A DNA stretch of 64,000 nt, taken from assembly GCF_006337165.1 (NCBI RefSeq), contig NZ_CP040896.1:186001-250000 (forward strand), read 5' to 3'. Positions 1-7,547 of the stretch are shown piece after piece. Every line of letters begins with the position of its first letter. The stretch's first letter is position 1. Source of the stretch: Hymenobacter jejuensis. GTDB lineage: Bacteria; Bacteroidota; Bacteroidia; Cytophagales; Hymenobacteraceae. The notes under the pieces were generated by a model. That model was not told the origin of the DNA. It did not search any database and saw only the letters and a program-made list of their open reading frames with translations. The position numbers were made by a program, and so were the translations under genes.

Positions 1-1
1 C

Positions 2-91
2 CGCGAGCTACGCAACGTAGTCGAGCGCCTCGTCATCATGAGCGACGACACCATTACTGCCGAAGACGCCAAGGTTTTTTCTGGCAAATAG
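2..91 (+). CDS. C-terminal end of a sigma-54-dependent response regulator (partial, 5' end outside window)
   Basis: The frame from base 2 gives about 29 residues beginning RELRNVVERLVIMSDD and ending in TAG at 89-91. RELRNVVERL is the conserved stretch at the end of the sigma-54 AAA+ domain of NtrC-family activators. In most such proteins a linker and a Fis-type helix-turn-helix follow; here the frame stops about 18 residues after RNVVERL, so no DNA-binding domain is encoded. Neither other forward frame downstream shows an HTH-like sequence before the terminator at 111-144. The protein may be a naturally HTH-less activator or a truncated one. The stop codon lies inside a copy of the recurrent 25-bp dyad (85-109). 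Family call is firm from the motif; the truncation is an inference. Confidence 0.75.
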   Translation, partial: RELRNVVERLVIMSDDTITAEDAKVFSGK

Positions 92-109
92 TTGATAATC
101 AATATTTTA
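85..109. repeat. 25-bp dyad, copy 1 (exact core)
   Basis: Core TTGATAATCAA at 92-102, right arm TTA; the left arm overlaps the TAG stop of the regulator fragment. Confidence 0.85.
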
Positions 110-110
110 T

Positions 111-144
111 AAAACAGGCCTACCGTCACTGGTAGGCCTGTTTT
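111..144. terminator. Bidirectional intrinsic terminator
   Basis: A perfect 14-bp inverted repeat (AAAACAGGCCTACC, loop GTCACT, then its complement) with A-run and T-run on its two sides. It sits between the convergent regulator fragment and the LuxE-like gene and can serve both. Confidence 0.9.
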
Positions 145-155
145 GCTTGGTGTCT

Positions 156-1160
156 CTAGCCTGCCATCTGGTTACAGCCGCGGATATCGGAGTTGTCCAT
201 GCGGCCGAGCACTTCAAAAGAGCCGTCGGGATGTTGGCGGGCCAGGTCTTTGGTTTCGATGAAAGCGCAGCTGTCCACGTTGGCGAGGTCGATGACGTTG
301 ATGGCGCCATCGGGGCGGGTGGCGGAAACGGCGAACGGATCGGAAGGGTCGCGGAGCAGTACGCGCAGTTGCGGCGGACTGTGAAACCGACCGTCGCCGA
401 GGCTGTAGGCCTGCGACAGCAGCTCCGTCATGCCGTACTCCGAGTGAATGCCTGCCGGCCCAAAAGCCTGCTTCAGCTCATCGTGCAGCTCTTCGCGGAT
501 CATCTCACGCCGCCGGCCCTTCATACCACCGGTTTCGAGCACCGTAAGACCTTGTAATTCAGGCGCGTCGCCGTAGACCGTCACCAAATCAAGCAGCGCA
601 TACGAAACGCCAATAAGCATAATCCGGCGTCCCGAGTCGCGCTTGGCTTCGGCCAAGGCTTGCAGCAACGCCGCGTGATCGTGCAGGAAAAAAGCCGACT
701 GCGCCTGCCCCGACTGCTGCGCAAAGTATCCTACCATTGCCACCAACGACGAGTTGCCCTGCTCTAGGTACGAAGGCAACAACGCTAGAAACGTCCAGCC
801 GGTGAGCGGGCCGTAGTATTGCTCGAAGATGCGGGCTGCGTTTTGGCGGTACAGCTCCGGCTCGCGCACGCAATGGCGACTGCGCTGTTGCAGGGTCGTG
901 CCGCTGCTCAAAAACAACTCCCGCGGCTCCCATTCCTGCGGGTCGGTGCGCACGTCGTGGGTTTTGAAAAACTCTATGGGCAAAAACGGAATCTCGGTTA
1001 CGGAATTGACCTGGCTGGCCTCGCGGCCCAACAGCGTCAGGTATTCGCGGTACGGTGGGCAATGCACCGCCTGATACCGGAAGAGCCTCAGCGCCAGGGT
1101 GTCAGCATTTGAATCGTGGATAGAAAACAGGTCGCGCAGGTAGTCGTCGCGGAAACTCAT
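156..1160 (-). CDS. LuxE-like acyl-protein synthetase / acyltransferase (334 aa)
   Basis: The protein resembles the LuxE/PaaK branch of adenylate-forming enzymes, which activate or transfer fatty acyl groups on a protein thioester. Visible markers are IPFLPIEFFKTHDV near residues 57-70, an SSGTT phosphate-binding loop at 85-89, and YGMTELLSQ at 242-250, the adenylation motif equivalent to Y-G-x-T-E in AMP-forming ligases. Length fits LuxE domain proteins (about 330-370 aa). No luciferase or reductase genes are nearby, so bioluminescence is not implied; stand-alone LuxE-like genes are common in Bacteroidota, where the substrate is unknown to me. ATG at 1158-1160 is the first in-frame start. 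It is transcribed alone toward the shared terminator at 111-144. Confidence 0.72.
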   Translation of the reverse strand: MSFRDDYLRDLFSIHDSNADTLALRLFRYQAVHCPPYREYLTLLGREASQVNSVTEIPFLPIEFFKTHDVRTDPQEWEPRELFLSSGTTLQQRSRHCVREPELYRQNAARIFEQYYGPLTGWTFLALLPSYLEQGNSSLVAMVGYFAQQSGQAQSAFFLHDHAALLQALAEAKRDSGRRIMLIGVSYALLDLVTVYGDAPELQGLTVLETGGMKGRRREMIREELHDELKQAFGPAGIHSEYGMTELLSQAYSLGDGRFHSPPQLRVLLRDPSDPFAVSATRPDGAINVIDLANVDSCAFIETKDLARQHPDGSFEVLGRMDNSDIRGCNQMAG

Positions 1161-1285
1161 TAGCAGGTAGCGTGGTTAGCGAAATGATATAACAAATGCG
1201 GCGGCGCTTCGTTGAGAATTTGTACCTTTCTTTGGGTCACAATGGTTAGCCTATTAGCCGTAAACACTGCTTTATTTTTACCAAA

Positions 1286-1840
1286 ATGACACCCATTCGT
1301 ACTCTTTCTATCTGCGCTTTATTGGCTCTGGCGAGCGCTGCGGTTACGTCCTGCATCGAGCCGCCAAATTATCCCGATGAGCCCAGCATTGAGTTCAAAA
1401 GCATTCAGTCGCAGCGCGTCGATAAGATCACGGGTACTTACGACACCATTACGGTAAGCGTCAATTTTAAAGATGGGAACGGGGATCTGGGGTTGAGCAG
1501 CGACGAGAAAAACCCGCCTTACAGCGACCGCGACAGCCAAGGCAAAGTCAACATCTTCAAAGACAACTATTTCTTTGAGCCCCAGATCTACAATGAGTCA
1601 AGCAAAGCGTTTGAGCCCATTGCGTTACCCAACCCCGACAACAATTACAACAGCCGTTTTCCACGCCTGGCCCCCGACAACCGCTCGGCCCCGCTCAAGG
1701 GCACGTTGAGCTTTGGTCAGAAGTTTTTTGTGGGCACCTTTCCGCCCGGCGCTACTGTGCGTTTTCAGGTTAGCATTGCCGACCGCGCCCTGCACGTGAG
1801 CAACAAGGTCACGACCGACCCGATTATCATTCCGCGCTAA
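1286..1840 (+). CDS. Hypothetical lipoprotein (184 aa)
   Basis: A signal peptide (MTPIRTLSICALLALASAA) is followed by a lipobox-like VTSC, so the mature protein should start at Cys23 and be lipid-anchored. After it comes a beta-rich domain with ITVSVNFKDGNGDLGL, a Ca-binding-like acidic loop typical of a conserved family of small Bacteroidota lipoproteins of unknown function. No catalytic motif is recognisable. It is monocistronic: a promoter-length gap separates it from the divergent LuxE-like gene, and a strong hairpin at 1871-1908 follows. Function is not assigned. Confidence 0.65.
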   Translation: MTPIRTLSICALLALASAAVTSCIEPPNYPDEPSIEFKSIQSQRVDKITGTYDTITVSVNFKDGNGDLGLSSDEKNPPYSDRDSQGKVNIFKDNYFFEPQIYNESSKAFEPIALPNPDNNYNSRFPRLAPDNRSAPLKGTLSFGQKFFVGTFPPGATVRFQVSIADRALHVSNKVTTDPIIIPR

Positions 1841-1870
1841 GAACACAAGCGCCTGCGCTTTCCTTCATAA

Positions 1871-1908
1871 ACAAGGCCCGTCCGGATGAACATCCAGACG
1901 GGCCTTGT
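1871..1908. terminator. Hairpin between convergent genes
   Basis: Inverted repeat CAAGGCCCGTC with inner GGATG/CATCC arms separates the convergent lipoprotein gene and E1 dehydrogenase gene. It lacks a long T-run but is strong and GC-rich. Confidence 0.7.
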
Positions 1909-1921
1909 GGCTTTTGGTGAC

Positions 1922-4333
1922 TTAATAGATAGCAGGAAAGCGCTTAGGATCAGCTTCTTGCATCAGCTCGTACACCGTATCGAACACATCTTCCACGTTG
2001 GGCTTGCTGAAGTAGTCGCCGTCGGAGCCGTAGGGCGGCCGATGCGGCTGGGCAGCCAAGCAGCGCGGTTGCGAGTCGAGGTAGCGGTATGCCTGCTGGT
2101 CGTCGAGGACCTGCTGCATCATGTAGGCCGTAGCCCCGCCAGGCACATCTTCGTCGGCGAAGAGAACACGGCTGGTTTTGCGAACGCTATCGGTGATTAC
2201 GTGCTGCAAGTCAAATGGCAGAAGCGTCTGAACATCAATCACTTCCACTGATACCCCAACTTCGGCTAGTTGCTTAGCAGCATCCATTACAATGCGGCAC
2301 ATGGAGCCGTAAGTCACCACCGTAATGTCGGTGCCTTGCTGCAACACTTCGGGCACACCGAGTGGCACCGTGAATTCGCCTACGTTAGCAGGAATGCGTT
2401 CTTTGAGGCGATAGCCGTTTAGGCATTCGATAACCAAAGCGGGTTCGTCGGCCCGCAGCAGGGTATTGTAGAAGCCAGCAGCCTGCGTCATGTTGCGGGG
2501 CACGAGCACGTGCATACCGCGGATGCTGTTGAGTATCATGCCGATAGGCGAACCAGAGTGCCAAACGCCTTCTAGCCGGTGGCCGCGGGTGCGCACAATC
2601 AGCGGGGCTTTCTGCCCGCCTTTGGTGCGGTATTGCAGGCAGGCCACGTCATCGGAGAGAATCTGGATGGCGTACAGCAGGTAGTCGAGGTATTGAATCT
2701 CGGTGATGGGCCGCAACCCGCGCATAGCGGCCCCGATCCCCTGCCCCACGATGGTGCACTCCCGGATGCCCGTGTCGGTCACACGCAGTTCGCCGAACTT
2801 CTCCTGCAAGCCCGCAAACGCCTGATTGACATCGCCAATGCGGCCTACATCTTCGCCAATGGCAAAAATGCTCGGGTCGCGGCGGAAGTTGGCATCGAAG
2901 CAGGCTTGCAACACTTCACGTGCATCGACTTGCGGTGTGTTCGGTGCAAACTCAGCTTTCACCTCCGGAATGTTGAGCACCGACTGCTCGCTTTGGCTGT
3001 AGAGATAAGAATTGTAGCGATCGGAATTCTCGGCCAAAGCTTGCTCCAGCCATTGTTGCAGATCGCGGCGGGCGGCGCTACGCTGCCCGCGCACCAGGCG
3101 CAACGCCCGGCGCACCGCCCGCACAATATCGGCGCGAATAGGCGCCGTGTTGTGGCGAAGCTGCTCTACCATTTCGCTCAAAGCGCCTTCCTGCCCATCT
3201 TCGGCCACGAGCTTTTGCAACATGGTTACAGCCTCGTCACGCTCTTGCTTAATGGGGTTAAAAAACGCTTCCCAAGCGGCCAGACGAGCCTGTTTTACAA
3301 CCTCTTTTGATTCGGTTTCGATTTGCTCCAGCTCATCTTCGGTAGCGTAGCCTTCGGTGAGCAGCCATTCGCGCATCTTACGCAGGCAATCGTGCTCTTC
3401 TTCCCATGAAAGGCGCTCCTTGCTCTTGTAGCGCTCGTGCGAACCCGAAGTACTATGTCCTTGAGGCTGAGTTACTTCCGTAACGTGAATAAGTACCGGC
3501 ACGTGCTGCGTGCGGCACAGCTCAGCGGCGCGCTGGTACGTTTCTACCAATGCCGGATAATCCCAGCCGCGCACCACAAAAATCTCGAAGCCCTGCTGGC
3601 CTTCGCCTTCGCGCTGAAAGCCTTTGAGAATTTCCGAAATGCTTTGTTTAGTCGTCTGATATTCAGCCGGAACCGAGATTCCGTAGTGGTCGTCCCACAC
3701 GCTGATCAGCATCGGGATTTGCAAAACGCCGGCCGCATTGATGGCCTCGAAAAACATGCCTTCCGACGTGCTGGCGTTGCCAATGGTACCGAAAGCCACT
3801 TCGTTGCCATTGACCGAAAACTGCTTAAACTCGTGCAACTCCGGGTTTTGCCGATACAGCTTTGAAGCGTAGGCCAAGCCCACCAAGCGCGGCATCTGGG
3901 CGGCCGTGGGCGAAACGTCGGCCGAGGAGTTTTTCAACTCAGCCAAGTTCTTAAAGTTGCCGTCGTCGTCGAGCAGGCGCGTGGCGAAGTGGCCGTTCAT
4001 GCAACGGCCACCGGTGGCCGGGTCTGCCTCGATGTCGGTGTGGGCATAGAGCTGCGCAAAGTATTGTTGCAGCGTCAGTTCGCCAGCAGCAAACATAAAG
4101 GTCTGGTCGCGGTAGTAGCCCGCGCGAAAGTCGCCGACGCGAAAGGCATGGGCCATGGCCAGCTGCGGCACTTCTTTGCCGTCGCCGAAGATGCCAAACT
4201 TGGCCTTGCCCATGAATACTTCCTTGCGCCCCGCGAGCGAGGCCTGGCGGCTTTCCCAGCCCAGGCGATAGTCACGAAGCAGATCTTCTTTGCTGAGAGC
4301 GGCAGCCGCTACTGCGGTTTCGGCGGTGGGCAT
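1922..4333 (-). CDS. Fused E1 alpha/beta 2-oxoacid dehydrogenase (803 aa)
   Basis: One polypeptide carries both halves of the thiamine-diphosphate E1 component that decarboxylates a 2-oxoacid and passes the acyl group to an E2 lipoyl domain. The first half (to about residue 400) contains the TPP region with GNASTSEGMFFEAINAAG near 185-202. The second half (from about 465) has GEDVGRIGDVNQAF, the RTKGGQ and RTRGHR stretches and the transketolase C-terminal domain. Closest recognised group is branched-chain/2-oxoisovalerate-type fused E1 of Bacteroidota; pyruvate as substrate cannot be excluded. The open frame extends 41 codons further to 4456, but that extension (FCAPTHPAGFYRAFPFF) is not E1-like and a -7 promoter box lies at 4401-4408, so I place the start at ATG 4331-4333. 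No E2 or E3 gene is adjacent. Confidence 0.88.
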   Translation of the reverse strand: MPTAETAVAAAALSKEDLLRDYRLGWESRQASLAGRKEVFMGKAKFGIFGDGKEVPQLAMAHAFRVGDFRAGYYRDQTFMFAAGELTLQQYFAQLYAHTDIEADPATGGRCMNGHFATRLLDDDGNFKNLAELKNSSADVSPTAAQMPRLVGLAYASKLYRQNPELHEFKQFSVNGNEVAFGTIGNASTSEGMFFEAINAAGVLQIPMLISVWDDHYGISVPAEYQTTKQSISEILKGFQREGEGQQGFEIFVVRGWDYPALVETYQRAAELCRTQHVPVLIHVTEVTQPQGHSTSGSHERYKSKERLSWEEEHDCLRKMREWLLTEGYATEDELEQIETESKEVVKQARLAAWEAFFNPIKQERDEAVTMLQKLVAEDGQEGALSEMVEQLRHNTAPIRADIVRAVRRALRLVRGQRSAARRDLQQWLEQALAENSDRYNSYLYSQSEQSVLNIPEVKAEFAPNTPQVDAREVLQACFDANFRRDPSIFAIGEDVGRIGDVNQAFAGLQEKFGELRVTDTGIRECTIVGQGIGAAMRGLRPITEIQYLDYLLYAIQILSDDVACLQYRTKGGQKAPLIVRTRGHRLEGVWHSGSPIGMILNSIRGMHVLVPRNMTQAAGFYNTLLRADEPALVIECLNGYRLKERIPANVGEFTVPLGVPEVLQQGTDITVVTYGSMCRIVMDAAKQLAEVGVSVEVIDVQTLLPFDLQHVITDSVRKTSRVLFADEDVPGGATAYMMQQVLDDQQAYRYLDSQPRCLAAQPHRPPYGSDGDYFSKPNVEDVFDTVYELMQEADPKRFPAIY

Positions 4334-4400
4334 AGGTGGTTTGGAGGGAAAAACGAAAAAAGGAAACGCCCGGTAAAAGCCGGCTGGGTGGGTGGGTGCA

Positions 4401-4408
4401 CAAAAGTA
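4401..4408 (-). promoter_or_regulatory. Probable -7 promoter element for the E1 gene
   Basis: Read on the minus strand this is TACTTTTG, an exact match to the Bacteroidota -7 consensus TAnnTTTG, about 68 bases before the chosen start codon. A TTG lies about 22 bases further upstream (4431-4433). It supports the shorter E1 start. Confidence 0.5.
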
Positions 4409-4521
4409 CGTAAAACCGCCCGTCTGGGTCCAAGCTGCCTTATCGGCTGCATTCACAGAAGCGCTGCGCTTGCGAGTGAAGCTTACAGCGGGCTAGTGCA
4501 AGCACTAACTCTACCCTTTTG

Positions 4522-4546
4522 TATATAATTGATAATCAAATATATG
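4522..4546. repeat. 25-bp dyad, copy 2 (exact core)
   Basis: Core TTGATAATCAA at 4529-4539, left arm TAT, right arm ATG. Intergenic between E1 and DUF1573 genes. Confidence 0.8.
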
Positions 4547-4639
4547 CAAATCAAACCTTACGCCTCCTGTACAGCTAATCCCAACGACTCCTGCCGAATA
4601 AGTTACCTGCTTACGTGCGCCAACGGCTGTCGAAAGCCT

Positions 4640-4647
4640 TATATTTG
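4640..4647 (+). promoter_or_regulatory. Probable -7 promoter element for the DUF1573 gene
   Basis: TATATTTG matches TAnnTTTG exactly, 58 bases upstream of the start codon. I do not see a convincing -33 TTTG partner at the usual spacing. Confidence 0.5.
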
Positions 4648-4705
4648 TGAGCGTCGCTGCTACAAGGCGCCTCTGGTTTGTTTTGCTGCTTAACTGCTTT
4701 GCGTG

Positions 4706-5491
4706 ATGACTAAATCTTTTACTTCACTGTTGCTGAGCTTGGCGTTGGTGCTGGCTCATTTTGGGGCGAGCGCCCAAGGCGTTATGGCCTTCGAAAAAGA
4801 TGCGCACGACTTCGGCAACGTGCCCGAAGGCACCATGGCTACGCACGAGTTCAAATTTAAGAACACGGGCAACCAGCCGGTTGTAATTGCCAACGTGCAG
4901 GCTTCCTGCGGCTGCACCACGCCCGACTGGACCAAAACCCCCATCATGCCCGGCAAAACTGGTATGGTGAAAGCCGTGTACAGCAGCGCCGGACGGCCCG
5001 GTATTTTCAACAAAACCGTGACCGTCACCAGCAACGCCGCCACGCCGAGCGTGGTGCTGTCGATCAAAGGGAATGTGCTTACCAAAGATGAGGTAAAAAA
5101 GACGCTTACGCCCGCTCAGATAGCCGCTTCGCCGCGCCTGACGCTCGATCGCGGGGTGCATGATTTCGGCAAGATGGAGGCCGGCCAACAGCCCGTAGCG
5201 CGCTTCACGGTGAAGAATACCGGTAAGTCGGATTTGCTGTTGGGAGCACTTTCTTCGCCCTGCTATTGCGTAGGCTACAAGACTGTGCCACAGCCCATTA
5301 AGCCCGGTGAAAGCGCTCAGATAGAACTCGTTTACAGCCAGCGCAAACTCGGGCCGGTCACCGACGAAGTAACCATCACGTCCAACGACCTAAGCGGCGA
5401 CGCCAAACTGACGCTCAAAGCTAACGTCGTCCGCGACCTCAACGCGGCCAGCATGGTCAAAGAAAGTGGCTCGGTAGTACCTTTCAAGTAG
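4706..5491 (+). CDS. Secreted protein with two DUF1573 repeats (261 aa)
   Basis: A signal peptide (about 24 residues, ending ASAQ) is followed by two Ig-like DUF1573 repeats. Repeat 1 contains HDFGNVPEGTMATHEFKFKNTG and an ASCGCTTPDW loop; repeat 2 contains HDFGKMEAGQQPVARFTVKNTG and an SPCYCVGY loop. Each repeat thus keeps a C-x-C pair at the equivalent position, possibly a disulphide. The protein should be periplasmic or surface-exposed. No biochemical role is known to me for this family. The start could be the GTG at 4703 or the ATG at 4706; ATG is preferred. A perfect 19-bp terminator follows, so it is monocistronic. Confidence 0.85.
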   Translation: MTKSFTSLLLSLALVLAHFGASAQGVMAFEKDAHDFGNVPEGTMATHEFKFKNTGNQPVVIANVQASCGCTTPDWTKTPIMPGKTGMVKAVYSSAGRPGIFNKTVTVTSNAATPSVVLSIKGNVLTKDEVKKTLTPAQIAASPRLTLDRGVHDFGKMEAGQQPVARFTVKNTGKSDLLLGALSSPCYCVGYKTVPQPIKPGESAQIELVYSQRKLGPVTDEVTITSNDLSGDAKLTLKANVVRDLNAASMVKESGSVVPFK

Positions 5492-5506
5492 AAACATCTA
5501 CACCAA

Positions 5507-5554
5507 CAAAAAGCAAAAAGCACCGGGCCAACGCTCGGTGCTTTTTGCTTTTTG
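5507..5554. terminator. Intrinsic terminator with 19-bp stem
   Basis: A perfect 19-bp inverted repeat around a 10-base loop, rich in A on the left arm and T on the right arm. It ends the DUF1573 transcription unit. Confidence 0.9.
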
Positions 5555-5611
5555 CGCGAGATGCTTTGCAAAACGGCGAACTGATTTCATGCCGCAGCCG
5601 TTGGCATTGTC

Positions 5612-5619
5612 TATATTTG
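5612..5619 (+). promoter_or_regulatory. Probable -7 promoter element for ald
   Basis: TATATTTG followed by C matches the Bacteroidota -7 box, 50 bases before the ald start codon. Confidence 0.5.
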
Positions 5620-5668
5620 CACCCGTTTTTCAGCTAGTATTTTCCACCACCCACTCTCAATTTTTGCC

Positions 5669-6796
5669 ATGGTAATCGGCGTTCCGAAAGAGATCAAAAA
5701 CAACGAAAATCGCGTGGGCCTCACGCCTGCCGGCGTAGCGGAGCTGCGCAAGCACAACCACACCGTTTATGTGCAGGCCACTGCGGGCCAGGGCAGCGGT
5801 TTTCAGGATGCCGAGTACGAAGAGGCCGGGGCCGTAATTCTGCCCACCATCGCCGACGTGTACAACCAGGCCGAGATGATTGTGAAGGTGAAAGAGCCAA
5901 TTCGGGAAGAGTACAGCCTGATCAAAGAAGGCCAGTTGCTGTTTACGTACTTCCACTTTGCATCTTCCGAAGACCTCACCCACGCCATGATCGAGCGCAA
6001 GGCTACTTGCCTCGCCTACGAAACCGTTGAGCGCGCCGACCGCAGCCTACCCCTGCTCATCCCGATGAGCGAAGTAGCTGGCCGCATGGCTCCCCAGGAA
6101 GGTGCCAAATACCTCGAGAAGCCCCTGAAAGGCCGCGGCATTCTGCTAGGCGGCGTGCCCGGCGTGAAGCCAGCGCATGTGCTTGTGTTGGGCGGTGGCA
6201 TTGTAGGCACGCAGGCGGCAAAAGTAGCCGCGGGCTTGGGTGCGCAGGTGACCGTAATGGACATCAACCTGAACCGTCTGCGGGAGCTTGACGACATCAT
6301 GCCGAAGAACGTGGTGACGCAGTATTCCAACGAGTACAACATTCGCGAAGCCATCAAAACGGCTGATCTAGTGGTGGGTGCCGTGCTGATTCCGGGTGCG
6401 AAGGCTCCCCACCTCATCACCCGCGACATGCTCAAGACCATGCGCCCCGGCACTGTGCTCGTGGACGTGGCCGTGGACCAAGGCGGTTGCATCGAAACCT
6501 GCAAACCAACGACCCACGAAGACCCGACTTTCATCATCGACGACGTAGTGCATTACTGCGTGGCCAACATGCCCGGCGCGGTGCCTTACACCAGCACGCT
6601 GGCCCTGACCAACGCGACGTTGCCTTACGTGGTGAAGCTGGCCAACCTCGGCTGGCAGGAAGCGTGCCGCAAAAACGACGATCTGCGCCTCGGCCTGAAC
6701 GTGGTGAACGGCGAAGTCGTCTACAAAGGCGTTGCCGAAGCCTGGAACTTGCCGCTGGTGAGCGTTGAATCCGTAATGGAAGCCGCGCACGCGTAA
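5669..6796 (+). CDS. ald: Alanine dehydrogenase (375 aa)
   Basis: NAD-dependent L-alanine dehydrogenase, interconverting alanine and pyruvate plus ammonia in the cytoplasm. The residues known for catalysis and substrate binding in Ald are present at the usual positions: Arg15 (NNENR), Lys75 (VKVKEP), His96 (TYFHF) and Asp270 (DVAVDQGGC). The nucleotide-binding glycine motif VLVLGGGIVGTQAA lies near 171-184. Length is typical (about 370 aa). It is a single-gene unit: its own -7 box lies upstream and a strong terminator (6815-6853) follows. It may link amino-acid nitrogen release to pyruvate, but nothing nearby shows specific regulation. Confidence 0.95.
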   Translation: MVIGVPKEIKNNENRVGLTPAGVAELRKHNHTVYVQATAGQGSGFQDAEYEEAGAVILPTIADVYNQAEMIVKVKEPIREEYSLIKEGQLLFTYFHFASSEDLTHAMIERKATCLAYETVERADRSLPLLIPMSEVAGRMAPQEGAKYLEKPLKGRGILLGGVPGVKPAHVLVLGGGIVGTQAAKVAAGLGAQVTVMDINLNRLRELDDIMPKNVVTQYSNEYNIREAIKTADLVVGAVLIPGAKAPHLITRDMLKTMRPGTVLVDVAVDQGGCIETCKPTTHEDPTFIIDDVVHYCVANMPGAVPYTSTLALTNATLPYVVKLANLGWQEACRKNDDLRLGLNVVNGEVVYKGVAEAWNLPLVSVESVMEAAHA

Positions 6797-6814
6797 GCAG
6801 TTCGAGACGTTAAC

Positions 6815-6853
6815 AAAAAAGCCTTCCCGACTATGCTTCGGGAAGGCTTTTTT
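6815..6853. terminator. Intrinsic terminator after ald
   Basis: A 16-bp perfect stem (AAAAAAGCCTTCCCGA and its complement) around a 7-base loop, ending in a T-run. Confidence 0.9.
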
Positions 6854-6894
6854 GCTCTCAGGCAGTGTATGGGCAAGCCATACTAGCCTGTACG

Positions 6895-6919
6895 TATATT
6901 ATTGATTAACATATCTTTA
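6895..6919. repeat. 25-bp dyad, copy 3 (degenerate core)
   Basis: TAT, core TTGATTAACAT, TTA. Ends 6 bases before the SUKH-like start codon. Confidence 0.65.
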
Positions 6920-6925
6920 CCTTTT

Positions 6926-7525
6926 ATGAAGGGAGTTCTTTATACCGGCGAATCCATCACTGACCCGGTTACTTTTACGCTACTGCCGTCTTTCCTGCAA
7001 CAGTTTTTGCTCGAGCAAAACGGCGTGGTTGCGTACTTCGGCGGCCTGCACATTCGGGGTTGCTGCCAGAAGCCCGCGTGGCACTCGCTGGCCGCAGTTT
7101 GGAAGGGCGAGCGGGCGCTGCACAAAGTGTATGCGGCGGTCAAGCCGACGGACGTGCCTTTCGCGCAGGACTGCGTGGGCAATCAGTTTTTGCTGCGCAA
7201 CGATGCCGTGCTTTTCCTGGATACCGAAACGGGCGAAATCGCCGATTTGAACGTGGACTTCAAGCATTTTCTGTTCGGAATCGAGAAGTTTCCGGTGGAT
7301 GCGCTGGGGCTGGAGCCGCTGCAAAAATTTCAGCAGCAGGGCGGCTACCTGCAACCCGGCCACCTGCTGAGTGTATATCCTCCGGTGTGTATCAAATCGA
7401 AGGAAGAGCGGAAGCTGAAGCCCGTGCCGGCCGCCGAACGGCTCGCTTCCTTGGCCGATTTTTACCGCCAAATCAAAGACTTGCCCGACGGTCAATTCCT
7501 TCGCCTGAAGCCTTCTCAGGACTAG
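6926..7525 (+). CDS. SMI1/KNR4 (SUKH)-like hypothetical protein (199 aa)
   Basis: No signal peptide or membrane segment. The stretch PFAQDCVGNQFLLRNDAVLFLDTETG followed by DFKHFL resembles the SUKH/SMI1-KNR4 core, where a GNQF-type strand leads to a short acidic strand and an FxxFL helix. SUKH proteins often act as immunity proteins against polymorphic toxins, but no toxin is adjacent, and many family members in Bacteroidota stand alone. The start is the ATG at 6926; an in-frame TTG at 6902 lies within a copy of the 25-bp dyad and is less likely. The gene ends 22 bases before the LTA-synthase-like gene and the two are probably cotranscribed. Family call is tentative. Confidence 0.5.
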   Translation: MKGVLYTGESITDPVTFTLLPSFLQQFLLEQNGVVAYFGGLHIRGCCQKPAWHSLAAVWKGERALHKVYAAVKPTDVPFAQDCVGNQFLLRNDAVLFLDTETGEIADLNVDFKHFLFGIEKFPVDALGLEPLQKFQQQGGYLQPGHLLSVYPPVCIKSKEERKLKPVPAAERLASLADFYRQIKDLPDGQFLRLKPSQD

Positions 7526-7547
7526 CCCCGAACGATCCATCCCGCGA

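Larger units (their letters stand above)
4334..4705. other. Divergent intergenic region (372 bp)
   Basis: It separates the E1 gene (minus) from the DUF1573 gene (plus). It holds the putative E1 -7 box (4401-4408), a copy of the 25-bp dyad (4522-4546) and the putative DUF1573 -7 box (4640-4647). No further gene is supported here. Confidence 0.7.
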
